The notes: a model not told the origin generated them from the letters alone. 5,168 nt of DNA from Methanosarcina sp. (GCA_017883485.1 JADGNM010000215.1:1-5168); one strand, 5' to 3'; numbered from the stretch's first letter, positions 1 through 4,571 are shown. Numbers and translations: made by a program.

Positions 1-38
1 ACTGCAGGGAATGTCTCCCTAACCACAGGAAATTCTAA
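1..38 (+). CDS. CxxC-x17-CxxC zinc-ribbon protein, C-terminal fragment
   Basis: Only the last 11 codons and the stop lie in the window. Reading from base 3 gives CRECLPNHRKF then TAA at 36-38; bases 1-2 (AC) would complete a Tyr codon TAC. This matches the tail of the complete protein at 2891-3076 (CRDCLPNHR) at both the protein and DNA level, so it is a paralogue supplying the second CxxC knuckle of the same mini zinc ribbon. It ends in KF, where the complete copy ends in TPRENRY. Function is unknown; small archaeal zinc ribbons often bind nucleic acid or protein partners, which is inference here. The upstream part is outside the window, so an intact gene cannot be told from a remnant. Confidence 0.75.
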   Translation, partial: CRECLPNHRKF

Positions 39-42
39 GATA

Positions 43-145
43 ATCTGCATCAGATGTTAATCTTGTAATTAGGTTTACACTAACGCCTGATTCATCTTTT
101 CTTTTTGTTTTTTTTGGTTTATTCTCTTTGATTCTTTACTTATTT
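43..145 (+). terminator. candidate terminator: short hairpin plus T-rich tract
   Basis: Just after the stop of the zinc-ribbon fragment is a small inverted repeat (ATCTG-CAT-CAGAT, 43-55). About 40 bases on is a strongly T-rich stretch (91-145) with runs of five and eight T. Archaeal RNA polymerase terminates mainly at T-rich tracts with little need for a hairpin, so the T tract is the more believable part. It separates this gene from the aIF1A promoter. Confidence 0.5.
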
Positions 146-220
146 CTACCTCATGCATAGGGAGAAGTAAGAACAAACGGGCATCGATAATGAGAATCGT
201 GTGAATTATTAAATTTTGGA

Positions 221-230
221 CTTATAAAAT
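221..230 (+). promoter_or_regulatory. TATA box for the aIF1A gene
   Basis: CTTATAAAAT is a good archaeal TATA box, preceded by A/T-rich sequence that could serve as BRE. It ends 32 bases before the proposed start codon at 263. A start of transcription about 25 bases downstream would leave a short leader that still contains the GGAGG at 251-255. Confidence 0.55.
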
Positions 231-250
231 AATAAATCAAAGTCTTTTGA

Positions 251-265
251 GGAGGAATTAACCTG
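251..265 (+). promoter_or_regulatory. Ribosome binding site fixing a CTG start codon
   Basis: GGAGG at 251-255 is a near-perfect Shine-Dalgarno sequence, followed by seven bases and CTG at 263-265. An in-frame TGA at 248-250 blocks any start further upstream. Between that stop and Met58 the frame has no ATG, GTG or TTG; the only other near-cognate candidate beside the site is ATT at 257, which is too close to the GGAGG. The spacing therefore points to CTG. Confidence 0.7.
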
Positions 266-616
266 GCTAATTACCGAAGCACTATTCGAAAAAAAAGATT
301 AGGATCCACAAAACCAGTAAACTCAGGAGATACCCCTGAAGTATCAAGGGTACGAATCCCCCGGGCGGACAGAAATGAAGTTCTGGCAACGGTTGCATGT
401 TTACTTGGCTCGAAAAGGGTAACACTTCAGTGTATGGATGGAATTGTCCGCATGGGCAGAATTCCGGGCTCCAAACATAAGAAGATGTGGATTCGAGAAG
501 GCGATGTTGTTATAGCCAATCCATGGGAAGTCCAGGACTCAAAAGCCGAAGTAGCCTGGAAATATACAAGGCCCCAGGTCGAATGGCTTGAGCGGAAAGG
601 CTACATTAAGTACTGA
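263..616 (+). CDS. Archaeal translation initiation factor 1A (aIF1A)
   Basis: This 117-residue protein is the archaeal counterpart of eIF1A/bacterial IF1. It binds the A site of the small ribosomal subunit and helps place initiator tRNA and mRNA. Residues 1-35 are a basic N-terminal tail. An OB fold runs from about 37 to 105, with the family-typical segments [36 protein letters not shown] and [10 protein letters not shown]. The C-terminus [14 protein letters not shown] is also characteristic. Length is normal for the family. The start is CTG at 263, chosen because GGAGG lies seven bases upstream, the protein then begins with the family-like (M)ANYRST, and the first ATG (434, residue 58) would delete the first OB strands. 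Methanosarcina species are known to carry two aIF1A genes; this may be the more divergent one. The gene is monocistronic by spacing. Identity is secure; the start codon is an inference. Confidence 0.95.
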   Translation: MANYRSTIRKKRLGSTKPVNSGDTPEVSRVRIPRADRNEVLATVACLLGSKRVTLQCMDGIVRMGRIPGSKHKKMWIREGDVVIANPWEVQDSKAEVAWKYTRPQVEWLERKGYIKY

Positions 617-620
617 TTTA

Positions 621-703
621 AGGCACTGAATAAAGATGCATTAAATGTATCTGAAATAAAGGTATCTGAAAAAGATGCCTGAAATCCATATTTTACTTTT
701 CTT
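621..703 (+). terminator. candidate terminator region after aIF1A, with a short tandem repeat
   Basis: AGGCA (621-625) and TGCCT (676-680) can pair around an A/T-rich interior, and T-rich sequence follows at 689-703. Inside, GTATCTGAAA occurs twice 16 bases apart (646 and 662), giving a small imperfect tandem repeat. The stem is weak, so the T-rich stretch is the better terminator candidate. Confidence 0.35.
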
Positions 704-813
704 TAGGGCAGTTTTAGAGCATCAATATCTTTTTGTTTGGATAACTATTTTCAAATTAAACCGAAGCGTTTTCTAAATGGTTTGTTAAGAATGAGAAGTA
801 AAAGACCCGTGAT
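704..813. other. AT-rich spacer without a recognised feature
   Basis: No gene, RNA gene or convincing repeat was found in this part of the spacer between aIF1A and the HTH-CBS gene (617-1345). The remainder of that spacer is described in the repeat and promoter entries; 993-1145 is likewise unannotated apart from a weak inverted pair GTTTACGA (1031) / TCGTAAAC near 1126. Confidence 0.5.
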
Positions 814-875
814 TTTTGCAGATTTAGAAGGAGCACTTTGAAGGGCCGATTAGTTTTGCTTAATCGATAAATCTG
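814..875 (+). repeat. Repeat family A, copy 1
   Basis: This stretch of about 55 bp aligns with 3175-3230: both begin TTTTG, share TAGAAGGA, CACTTT, AGGG and AGTTTTGC, and end ATCGAT. By eye roughly three quarters of positions agree. In this copy the ends form an inverted repeat (CAGATTTA at 819-826 with TAAATCTG at 868-875) and the middle forms another (CGATTA at 847 with TAATCG at 861), so it can fold on itself. Its right end abuts repeat B directly. No coding capacity is apparent. Confidence 0.6.
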
Positions 876-974
876 AGACTTTTTATTATTTTCTGGGTTT
901 TGAATTGATTGCAGTCAATTGCTAGTGGAATTGATGGTAAATTTTGGCAATTGCAGAAGATATTAGAAAGTCTC
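875..974 (+). repeat. Repeat family B, copy 1: 100-bp MITE-like element with 21-bp terminal inverted repeats
   Basis: The first 21 bases (starting GAGACTTTTTATTATTTT) and the last 21 bases (ending TTAGAAAGTCTC) are inverted copies with 18 of 21 positions matching. The centre holds a second inverted repeat, TCAATT with AATTGA. A diverged copy of the same 100-bp length lies at 2254-2353. Short length, terminal inverted repeats, no ORF and a second dispersed copy fit a miniature inverted-repeat transposable element or a REP-like structured repeat. No clear target-site duplication is visible. Confidence 0.65.
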
Positions 975-975
975 C

Positions 976-992
976 TGATTCTTGAAGAATCA
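976..992 (+). repeat. 17-bp perfect palindrome
   Basis: TGATTCTT-G-AAGAATCA is a perfect inverted repeat around one central base, placed two bases after the right end of repeat B. It could be a protein-binding site or part of the same structured block. No T tract follows, so a terminator role is not favoured. Confidence 0.5.
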
Positions 993-1145
993 AGTTAAAA
1001 CGAGTCAGATCTGTAATAAACCGTCAGAGTTTACGATAAAACCCGATAGTGAGGAATGGAAAGTAAGGTAAAAAATATGCATTAAAACATGTATTGAATT
1101 TCGGTCGTTTCTATAGTTGTTGAAAATCGTAAACATAAGACTCTT

Positions 1146-1215
1146 TCTGCTTTTGCAATGGTTTTGCTACCATATATAATGTTTTTTCAGCAAAAACGCC
1201 ATCATTAAAAACAGA
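1146..1215 (+). promoter_or_regulatory. Long imperfect inverted repeat enclosing a TATA-like box
   Basis: The left arm (1146-1168, TCTGCTTTTGCAATGG then TTTTGCT) and right arm (1189-1215, AGCAAAAACGCCATC then ATTAAAAACAGA) are inverted copies with a few gaps and mismatches. The loop at 1169-1188 contains CCATATATAATG, which resembles an archaeal TATA box. The arrangement could be an operator around an upstream promoter of the HTH-CBS gene, or a decayed mobile repeat. The gene begins 131 bases beyond the right arm. Confidence 0.45.
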
Positions 1216-1291
1216 AGAAAAAGCAGGTTAGCTCCCGAAAGTCAGATAATCATGGTAAATCATGAATGCACAAATTTATCGTTATTGGGTG

Positions 1292-1312
1292 TTATATACC
1301 ATCCTTATAAAT
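1292..1312 (+). promoter_or_regulatory. Probable proximal promoter of the HTH-CBS gene
   Basis: TTATATACC at 1292-1300 and CTTATAAAT at 1304-1312 are TATA-like. The first would place transcription start near 1320 and leave a leader of about 25 nt containing GGAGG at 1337-1341. The second TATA-like element at 1172-1179 is an alternative giving a longer leader. Confidence 0.4.
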
Positions 1313-1345
1313 TCTAATAAAATTATATGAAAACATGGAGGAAGT

Positions 1346-2221
1346 ATGGAACTCGCTCCGATTCAAAAAGATATCATTATTGCGCTAATAAATCTTCAGA
1401 GGCAAAAGGACATGGCAATTAAAGGGGAAGAAATTGCCGAGGTTATCCAACGCAATCCTGGAACCATTCGCAACCAGATGCAGTTATTAAAGGCCCTGGG
1501 ACTAGTGGAAGGAGTCCCCGGACCAAAAGGAGGGTACAAACCGACAGGGTCAGCATACGATACTTTACATATTCAGCAACTTAAAAACGAATCAGTTGTC
1601 CCACTATACAGGAACAATATGATAGTTAATAATGCCACAGCTGCCGAAATAAGCTTTAAGACAATAAGAAATCCAGACGCCTGCGATGGAGTCGTCCGCG
1701 TAATAGGGAGCACAAAGGATTTTGTGATGGGCGATAAGTTTCAGATTGGTCCGACTCCTGTGAATCACCTGATAATCCGCGGAGAAGTTACAGGAAGGGA
1801 TGATACTACTAACTCGATTCTTTTCAATATTAACGAAATGATATCTCTTCCTAAAAAGCACGTTAAACAATATATGAAATATCCCCCTTTGCTTGTAAAC
1901 ACGAATTCCAGTATTCAGGAAGCTACTAGGTTTTTTATCAGGAACAACATTCACGGAGCCCTTGTTGAGGACAAGGGAAAAATAGTAGGGATAATTTCCT
2001 ACACAGACATCGCCCACACCATTGCCCAGGGCAAACTGAATGTAAAAGTAAAGGATATCATGACGAAAGAACTGATCACTGTTGATGGGGATATGCAACT
2101 CTATGACGTGGTAAAACTCTTCCACAAATATAATGTAGGAAGGCTTGTTGTAACAATAGATGGTGTACCCAAAGGAACCCTGTCAAAGACCGATGTCCTG
2201 AATGAACTTGCGATTTACTGA
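1346..2221 (+). CDS. Winged-helix transcriptional regulator with C-terminal CBS pair
   Basis: This 291-residue protein matches the archaeal HTH-CBS regulator class (COG2524 type). Residues 1-75 form a winged helix, with recognition helix around NPGTIRNQMQLLKALGLV (37-54) and a Gly/Pro-rich wing (GVPGPKGGYKPT, 56-67). Residues 82-168 are a beta-rich linker domain I cannot name. Two CBS motifs follow: about 173-228 (YMKYPPLLV to GIISYTDIAH) and 235-291 (VKDIMTKELITVDGD to GTLSKTDVLN). CBS pairs usually sense adenosyl nucleotides (AMP, ATP, SAM), so it probably controls transcription in response to such a ligand; the targets are not evident. The start is ATG 1346 behind GGAGG at 1337-1341 (only four bases apart, short but strong). 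It stands alone, with 730 bp upstream and 670 bp downstream free of clear genes. Family is certain, ligand and regulon unknown. Confidence 0.92.
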   Translation: MELAPIQKDIIIALINLQRQKDMAIKGEEIAEVIQRNPGTIRNQMQLLKALGLVEGVPGPKGGYKPTGSAYDTLHIQQLKNESVVPLYRNNMIVNNATAAEISFKTIRNPDACDGVVRVIGSTKDFVMGDKFQIGPTPVNHLIIRGEVTGRDDTTNSILFNINEMISLPKKHVKQYMKYPPLLVNTNSSIQEATRFFIRNNIHGALVEDKGKIVGIISYTDIAHTIAQGKLNVKVKDIMTKELITVDGDMQLYDVVKLFHKYNVGRLVVTIDGVPKGTLSKTDVLNELAIY

Positions 2222-2246
2222 GATTAAAGTTTTTGGTCGTGTCCGT

Positions 2247-2360
2247 GAATTATGAGGCTTCTTATTATTTTTCTGGGTTTTTGATTGGTTATGTCAATTA
2301 CTGGTAGAACTAATGCCAAATTTTGACTACCGGAGAAAGTATTAAAAAGTTTCATAATTC
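2247..2360 (+). repeat. Repeat family B, copy 2, with extended terminal inverted repeats
   Basis: The core at 2254-2353 is again 100 bp and aligns end to end with 875-974, sharing TTATTATTTT, TCTGGGTTTT, GTCAATT and AAATTTTG. Its terminal inverted repeats extend outward: GAATTATGA at 2247-2255 pairs perfectly with TCATAATTC at 2352-2360, and 17 of the outer 21 positions match overall. It lies 25 bp after the HTH-CBS stop codon and could act as that gene's 3' structure. The interior differs enough from copy 1 to suggest an old insertion. Confidence 0.6.
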
Positions 2361-2423
2361 TTCATTGGGGGCTGTTTGCGGATTGAAGTGTAAACCTGTT
2401 AACCGAATCTGAATTTCAAGAGT

Positions 2424-2509
2424 TCTAAAAATGGATTGATACATCCGAAATGAAGCTTCTTTGACCATTCCAATTCAATTTAAATATATTTTTCCTGCCT
2501 GCGGTCTGC
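2424..2509 (+). repeat. Repeat family C, copy 1
   Basis: The core at 2471-2509 (CAATTCAAT ... TTCCTGCCTGCGGTCTGC) matches 3292-3331 with one gap and about five mismatches. Weaker similarity extends leftwards to about 2424 and 3248 (TGGA..G, GATATGAA/CGAAATGAA). Read on the minus strand, this copy has a stop where the other copy is open, so any coding meaning is lost here. Confidence 0.55.
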
Positions 2510-2738
2510 AAGCACATTAAAAAGATTGGAGGAAAGCCCGGAAGAGTTTTGTTCCTTTCCCCGTGTCCGCTGTACACAACCCTATGAATATCCCCTCTAA
2601 TTTATTAGGAGCAGGACCATCGTCTTCCAGGCAATTTGTTCACATATCCGACCGTATTCCTCACTCTTATGACCTATTTGTTCCTGTTATAGTATACATT
2701 ATCCCGTTACAAAATATTCTCTTATTTGTATAGGCATG
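2510..2738. other. Spacer without a recognised gene
   Basis: No ORF of note or RNA gene was found on either strand. The only structure seen is a small hairpin CTAAT-TT-ATTAG (2597-2608). The next feature is the promoter of the zinc-ribbon gene. Confidence 0.5.
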
Positions 2739-2749
2739 TTTATATATTA
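2739..2749 (+). promoter_or_regulatory. TATA box for the zinc-ribbon gene
   Basis: TTTATATATTA is a strong archaeal TATA box. Transcription would begin near 2770-2775, leaving a leader of about 115-120 nt before the ATG at 2891. A weaker second box, TTTATACT at 2759-2766, would shift the start by about 20 bases. Confidence 0.5.
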
Positions 2750-2769
2750 TAGGCTCTATTTATACTCAT

Positions 2770-2890
2770 TGAAAATAAAGAGACGTATAATGATCTGTTG
2801 TTAAAAACCATTTTTGTTTTTAATCAGAGAATTCTACAAAATCTTATTTTTAAACTTTTGACTATCAACTAAAACAAAGGTGAAACAAAG
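2770..2890 (+). promoter_or_regulatory. Long AT-rich 5' leader with hairpin before the zinc-ribbon gene
   Basis: Between the inferred transcription start and the ATG lie about 120 nt. They include a perfect 8-bp stem TTAAAAAC (2801-2808) / GTTTTTAA (2816-2823) with a 7-base loop, an AT-rich stretch, and the ribosome binding site AGGTG (2878-2882) eight bases before the start. A leader this long before a 61-aa gene may carry post-transcriptional control, but no known riboswitch class is recognised. Confidence 0.35.
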
Positions 2891-3076
2891 ATGGCTTTTA
2901 ATGACAGAAACCTCTTCAGAGGAAATAATTTCGGCGCTCCTAGAGAAATGCACAAAGCAGTCTGTTCTGACTGCAATGTTGAGACAGAAGTGCCTTTCAA
3001 GCCCGATCCAGAAAGACCGGTTTACTGCAGGGATTGTCTTCCTAACCACAGGACACCTAGAGAAAACAGATATTAA
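2891..3076 (+). CDS. CxxC-x17-CxxC domain mini zinc-ribbon protein
   Basis: The 61-residue protein has Cys25-x2-Cys28, exactly 17 residues, then Cys46-x2-Cys49, the spacing that names the CxxC-x17-CxxC domain family known from Methanosarcina and some bacteria. The four Cys should hold one zinc ion. The first 20 residues (FNDRNLFRGNNFGAP) are polar, Asn/Gly-rich and probably disordered; the tail HRTPRENRY is basic. There is no signal peptide or membrane segment, so it is likely cytosolic. The start is ATG 2891 with AGGTG eight bases upstream. The same gene type ends at base 38 of the window, so this is one of a pair flanking aIF1A and the HTH-CBS gene. A nucleic-acid-binding role is plausible from charge and fold, but no function is established that I can cite. 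Overlapping readings in other frames lack such a pattern. Confidence 0.88.
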   Translation: MAFNDRNLFRGNNFGAPREMHKAVCSDCNVETEVPFKPDPERPVYCRDCLPNHRTPRENRY

Positions 3077-3131
3077 GTGTTATTTGTTTAATTGAGTTTA
3101 AATCGACACTTATCTCTTTTTCACTTTTTTA
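3074..3131 (+). terminator. candidate terminator after the zinc-ribbon gene
   Basis: TAAGTGT (3074-3080, overlapping the stop codon) and ACACTTA (3106-3112) are a perfect 7-bp inverted repeat with a 25-base loop. T-rich sequence with runs of five and six T follows at 3114-3131. Loop size makes the hairpin weak; the T tracts alone could end transcription in an archaeon. Confidence 0.5.
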
Positions 3132-3174
3132 AATATCCTATAAATCGAAATATACTTTTACTTAACTTGCGACC

Positions 3175-3230
3175 TTTTGGAGATTAGAAGGATCACTTTT
3201 CAGGGTCAATCAGTTTTGCACGTTATCGAT
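3175..3230 (+). repeat. Repeat family A, copy 2
   Basis: Diverged copy of 814-868, with the same start TTTTG and end ATCGAT and conserved TAGAAGGA, CACTTT and AGTTTTGC blocks. The terminal inverted repeat of copy 1 is not preserved here. It lies just downstream of the zinc-ribbon terminator. Confidence 0.55.
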
Positions 3231-3372
3231 CAGTTTTCATTGAGCTATCTGAAATTGGACTGCTGGATATGAAAAAGTTCTCTTCCTTGTTCAATTCAAT
3301 CCAAATGTATTTTTTCCTGCCTGCCTTCTGCCTCAATCTCTCCCGAATCCTTTTGTTAATATCTGAGCTCAT
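3223..3372 (-). other. Possible 49-aa minus-strand micro-ORF or coding remnant
   Basis: On the minus strand ATG at 3372 opens a frame of 49 residues ending TAA at 3223-3225. It begins MSSDINKRIRERL, is basic, and contains KKYIWIELNKEE. A 25-aa frame (3446 to 3369, MTNQVSDYENG...) precedes it with an ATGA stop/start overlap, as in translationally coupled genes. Neither start has a good ribosome binding site, and the longer frame runs through repeats C and A. In the other C copy the matching frame has a stop in place of the Trp codon. It may be chance, or the remains of a coding mobile element. I do not recognise the protein. Confidence 0.2.
3292..3331 (+). repeat. Repeat family C, copy 2
   Basis: Core match to 2471-2509 (CAATTCAAT, AAAT, TTTTTCCTGCCTGC, TCTGC), with weaker similarity extending left to about 3248. 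It follows repeat A copy 2 after about 60 bp, giving an A-C order here. Confidence 0.55.
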
Positions 3373-3527
3373 CCCAAAACCAACTTCATTTTCACATAGA
3401 TAAGAGTTTCATAACCATTTTCATAATCGGAAACTTGATTGGTCATTCGGAATTTGAAATTTGGATACACAATTTTGAGTTTTGGGATCAGTTCTTATAG
3501 ATTTCTCGGGTATTAATGGGCTCGTTA

Positions 3528-3648
3528 CGAAATAACTTGGGCAGCACATGTTTATTTCGAAACAAAATCGATAGAGATGCTTACGAAAATAGTTAAGTAC
3601 AAGTGTAGAAATGTTCCAAAGTTATTTCGCGATAGATCCTAACTATTT
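3528..3648 (+). repeat. Cluster of inverted CGAAATAA-type motifs
   Basis: CGAAATAACTT (3528-3538) recurs as its exact reverse complement AAGTTATTTCG (3619-3629). Between them are a second inverted variant (TTTATTTCG, 3551-3559) and a direct variant (CGAAAATAGTT, 3584-3594). A separate 9-bp inverted pair AAATAGTTA (3587) / TAACTATTT (3640-3648) overlaps the set. Four alternating copies in about 100 bp suggest a multi-site operator or a foldable structure upstream of the small regulator; no coding frame explains it. Confidence 0.45.
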
Positions 3649-3760
3649 ATAAAAATACATATCAATGCTAGCAATTTAAATTATATACATCATCCATAGA
3701 AAAAATAGTTTGAATATTGAAAATGCTTGGTGCAGATAATCTGATATTTTTAATAAGGGG

Positions 3761-3814
3761 ATAAATATATAACCTTAGATAACAAGTTAGTGTTAAAAAT
3801 AAAAATCACTTACT
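3761..3814 (+). promoter_or_regulatory. Promoter and candidate operator of the small winged-helix gene
   Basis: ATAAATATATA at 3761-3771 is a TATA box, putting transcription start near 3795. An inverted repeat AGTTAGTG (3785-3792) / CACTTACT (3807-3814), seven of eight positions matching and 14 bases apart, spans that start. A repressor bound there would block initiation, so autoregulation by the encoded protein is a reasonable guess. A further TATA-like sequence at 3681-3688 is an alternative distal promoter. Confidence 0.45.
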
Positions 3815-3833
3815 GAGAGTAGTCACATCTGAG

Positions 3834-4124
3834 ATGAAAACAATGGATCCACTAGAAAAAATCTTCGGGAAAACCGCACAGATGACAGTCCTTAAGAATC
3901 TGATCGAACGACAAAACGAACCAACTTATCTTTCAGGAATAGCTGAGGAAACTGGATTGTCTCATGCCAGTGTATCAAGGGTTATCACACCTTTGATCGG
4001 GTCAGGCATTGTCAAAGAAAAACCCTTTGGAAAGCAAACCCGCATATTCCAGGCGAACATGGAAAACGAAACAACAAAGTTGGTAATAGACTTTTACAAT
4101 AAAATTAATCAGCTGGTAGATTAA
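3834..4124 (+). CDS. Small winged-helix (MarR/ArsR-like) DNA-binding protein
   Basis: The 96-residue protein is essentially one winged-helix domain. A leading helix (LEKIFGKTAQMTVLKNLIE, 7-25) is followed by YLSGIAEETG (32-41), a recognition helix LSHASVSRVITPLIGSG (42-58), and a wing with FGKQTRIFQAN (65-75). The C-terminal helix (80-96) is likely for dimerisation. No ligand domain is present, so it may be a plain repressor or the DNA-binding half of a two-gene unit. Start: ATG 3834 gives the longest frame, but ATG 3843 (MDPLEKIF) is equally credible because GAG at 3831-3833 sits nine bases before it; neither site is strong. Its neighbours are a candidate self-operator upstream and a wrecked integrase downstream, which fits a regulator left by an integrated element. 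Exact family is uncertain. Confidence 0.85.
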   Translation: MKTMDPLEKIFGKTAQMTVLKNLIERQNEPTYLSGIAEETGLSHASVSRVITPLIGSGIVKEKPFGKQTRIFQANMENETTKLVIDFYNKINQLVD

Positions 4125-4156
4125 GTCTGAATAAAAAAGCAAACCCGAGTTCCGCT

Positions 4157-4176
4157 TCCCGGATTTCTCTTCGGGA
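4157..4176 (+). terminator. Hairpin after the winged-helix gene
   Basis: TCCCGGA (4157-4163) pairs with TTCGGGA (4170-4176), a 7-bp stem with one G-T wobble and a six-base loop. No T run follows, so termination is unproven, but position and GC content stand out in an AT-rich gap. Confidence 0.35.
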
Positions 4177-4189
4177 TCACAGAAAATCG

Positions 4190-4225
4190 AAGAGTTATTT
4201 GTATAATAAACGTATAAATACTCTT
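4190..4225 (+). promoter_or_regulatory. TATA-containing inverted repeat before the integrase remnant
   Basis: AAGAGTTATTT (4190-4200) and AAATACTCTT (4216-4225) are inverted copies with one extra base. They enclose GTATAATAAACGTAT, and CGTATAAATA (4211-4220) resembles a TATA box. The layout suggests a promoter with an overlapping operator that once controlled the integrase, perhaps bound by the winged-helix protein next door. Confidence 0.4.
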
Positions 4226-4238
4226 AGTAGGGAATGAA

Positions 4239-4545
4239 ATGTTGTATAAAGAACTTGAGAATGATCCTGTGATCAAAGATTGGCTCGCATCTGTGAGTCG
4301 AAAGCCTGGAACACGCCGCTTATACATTTTCGCAGTCAATATACACTGAATTTTTAAACATGACGCCTGAAGAGCTCTCACTTGAAGCTGAGAAGGACAT
4401 CAAAGACGGAGTTCTACCCTGGCAGAGCAAGTTGAAGCGTCACTTATTAGACTTCAAAGAACACTTGCTGAACCAGGAACCAGCACCCTTGACTATTAAG
4501 TCTCGTATGACAGGTGTTTACGCCTGTTTTTGGAAGAATTTCATG
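4239..4545 (+). pseudogene. Tyrosine recombinase/integrase, N-terminal remnant, frameshifted and truncated
   Basis: Translation from ATG 4239 gives MLYKELENDPVIKDWLASV, then SRKPGTRRLYIFAVN, and a stop at 4347-4349. The reading resumes one frame over with YTEFLNMTPEELSLEAEKD (from about 4342), then a segment ending KRHLLDFKEHLLNQ and PAPLTIKSRMTGVYACFWKNF. Together this is the core-binding (SAM-like) N-terminal domain typical of archaeal XerC/D-like integrases. One extra base (or two missing) near 4335-4345 breaks it. Similarity ends near 4545; beyond that the frame stays open to 4695 only as antisense of the radical SAM gene. The catalytic domain with the R, H-x-x-R and Tyr residues is absent, where a whole protein would be about 300 residues. 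It cannot be active. End coordinate is approximate. Confidence 0.75.
4510..4531 (+). terminator. Hairpin with T run inside the integrase remnant
   Basis: ACAGGTG (4510-4516) and CGCCTGT (4521-4527) form a 7-bp stem (one G-T wobble) around TTTA, followed directly by a run of five T. It looks like an intrinsic terminator on the plus strand and sits about 40 bp from the 3' end of the opposing radical SAM gene. It also encodes the conserved-looking MTGVYAC segment, so it may be a coincidence of coding sequence. Confidence 0.4.
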
Positions 4546-4571
4546 TTCGTTTGGCTTAGCCTGATTGTTAA

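Noticed and set aside
434..616. aIF1A starting at the first ATG (434)
   Set aside because: It would remove residues 1-57, including the first OB-fold strands and the basic tail, and has no ribosome binding site; the family sequence clearly continues upstream to 263.
617..1345. tRNA or other standard RNA gene in the long spacer
   Set aside because: No cloverleaf elements such as a GTTC(A/G)A T-loop with matching acceptor stem were seen; the structure present is explained by the repeats.
1604..2125. 173-aa minus-strand frame
   Set aside because: It lies wholly antisense to the well-supported HTH-CBS gene and has no recognisable domain.
2834..3095. 71-aa frames on both strands over the zinc-ribbon gene
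   Set aside because: Both overlap the CxxC-x17-CxxC frame, which has the correct Cys spacing, a ribosome binding site and a paralogue; the others are shadows.
3132..3833. CRISPR array suggested by repeated motifs
   Set aside because: The motifs are short, inverted and unevenly spaced; no regular repeat-spacer unit or cas gene is present.
4121..4381. 86-aa minus-strand frame
   Set aside because: It is antisense to the integrase remnant and its promoter region, with no domain signal or ribosome binding site seen.
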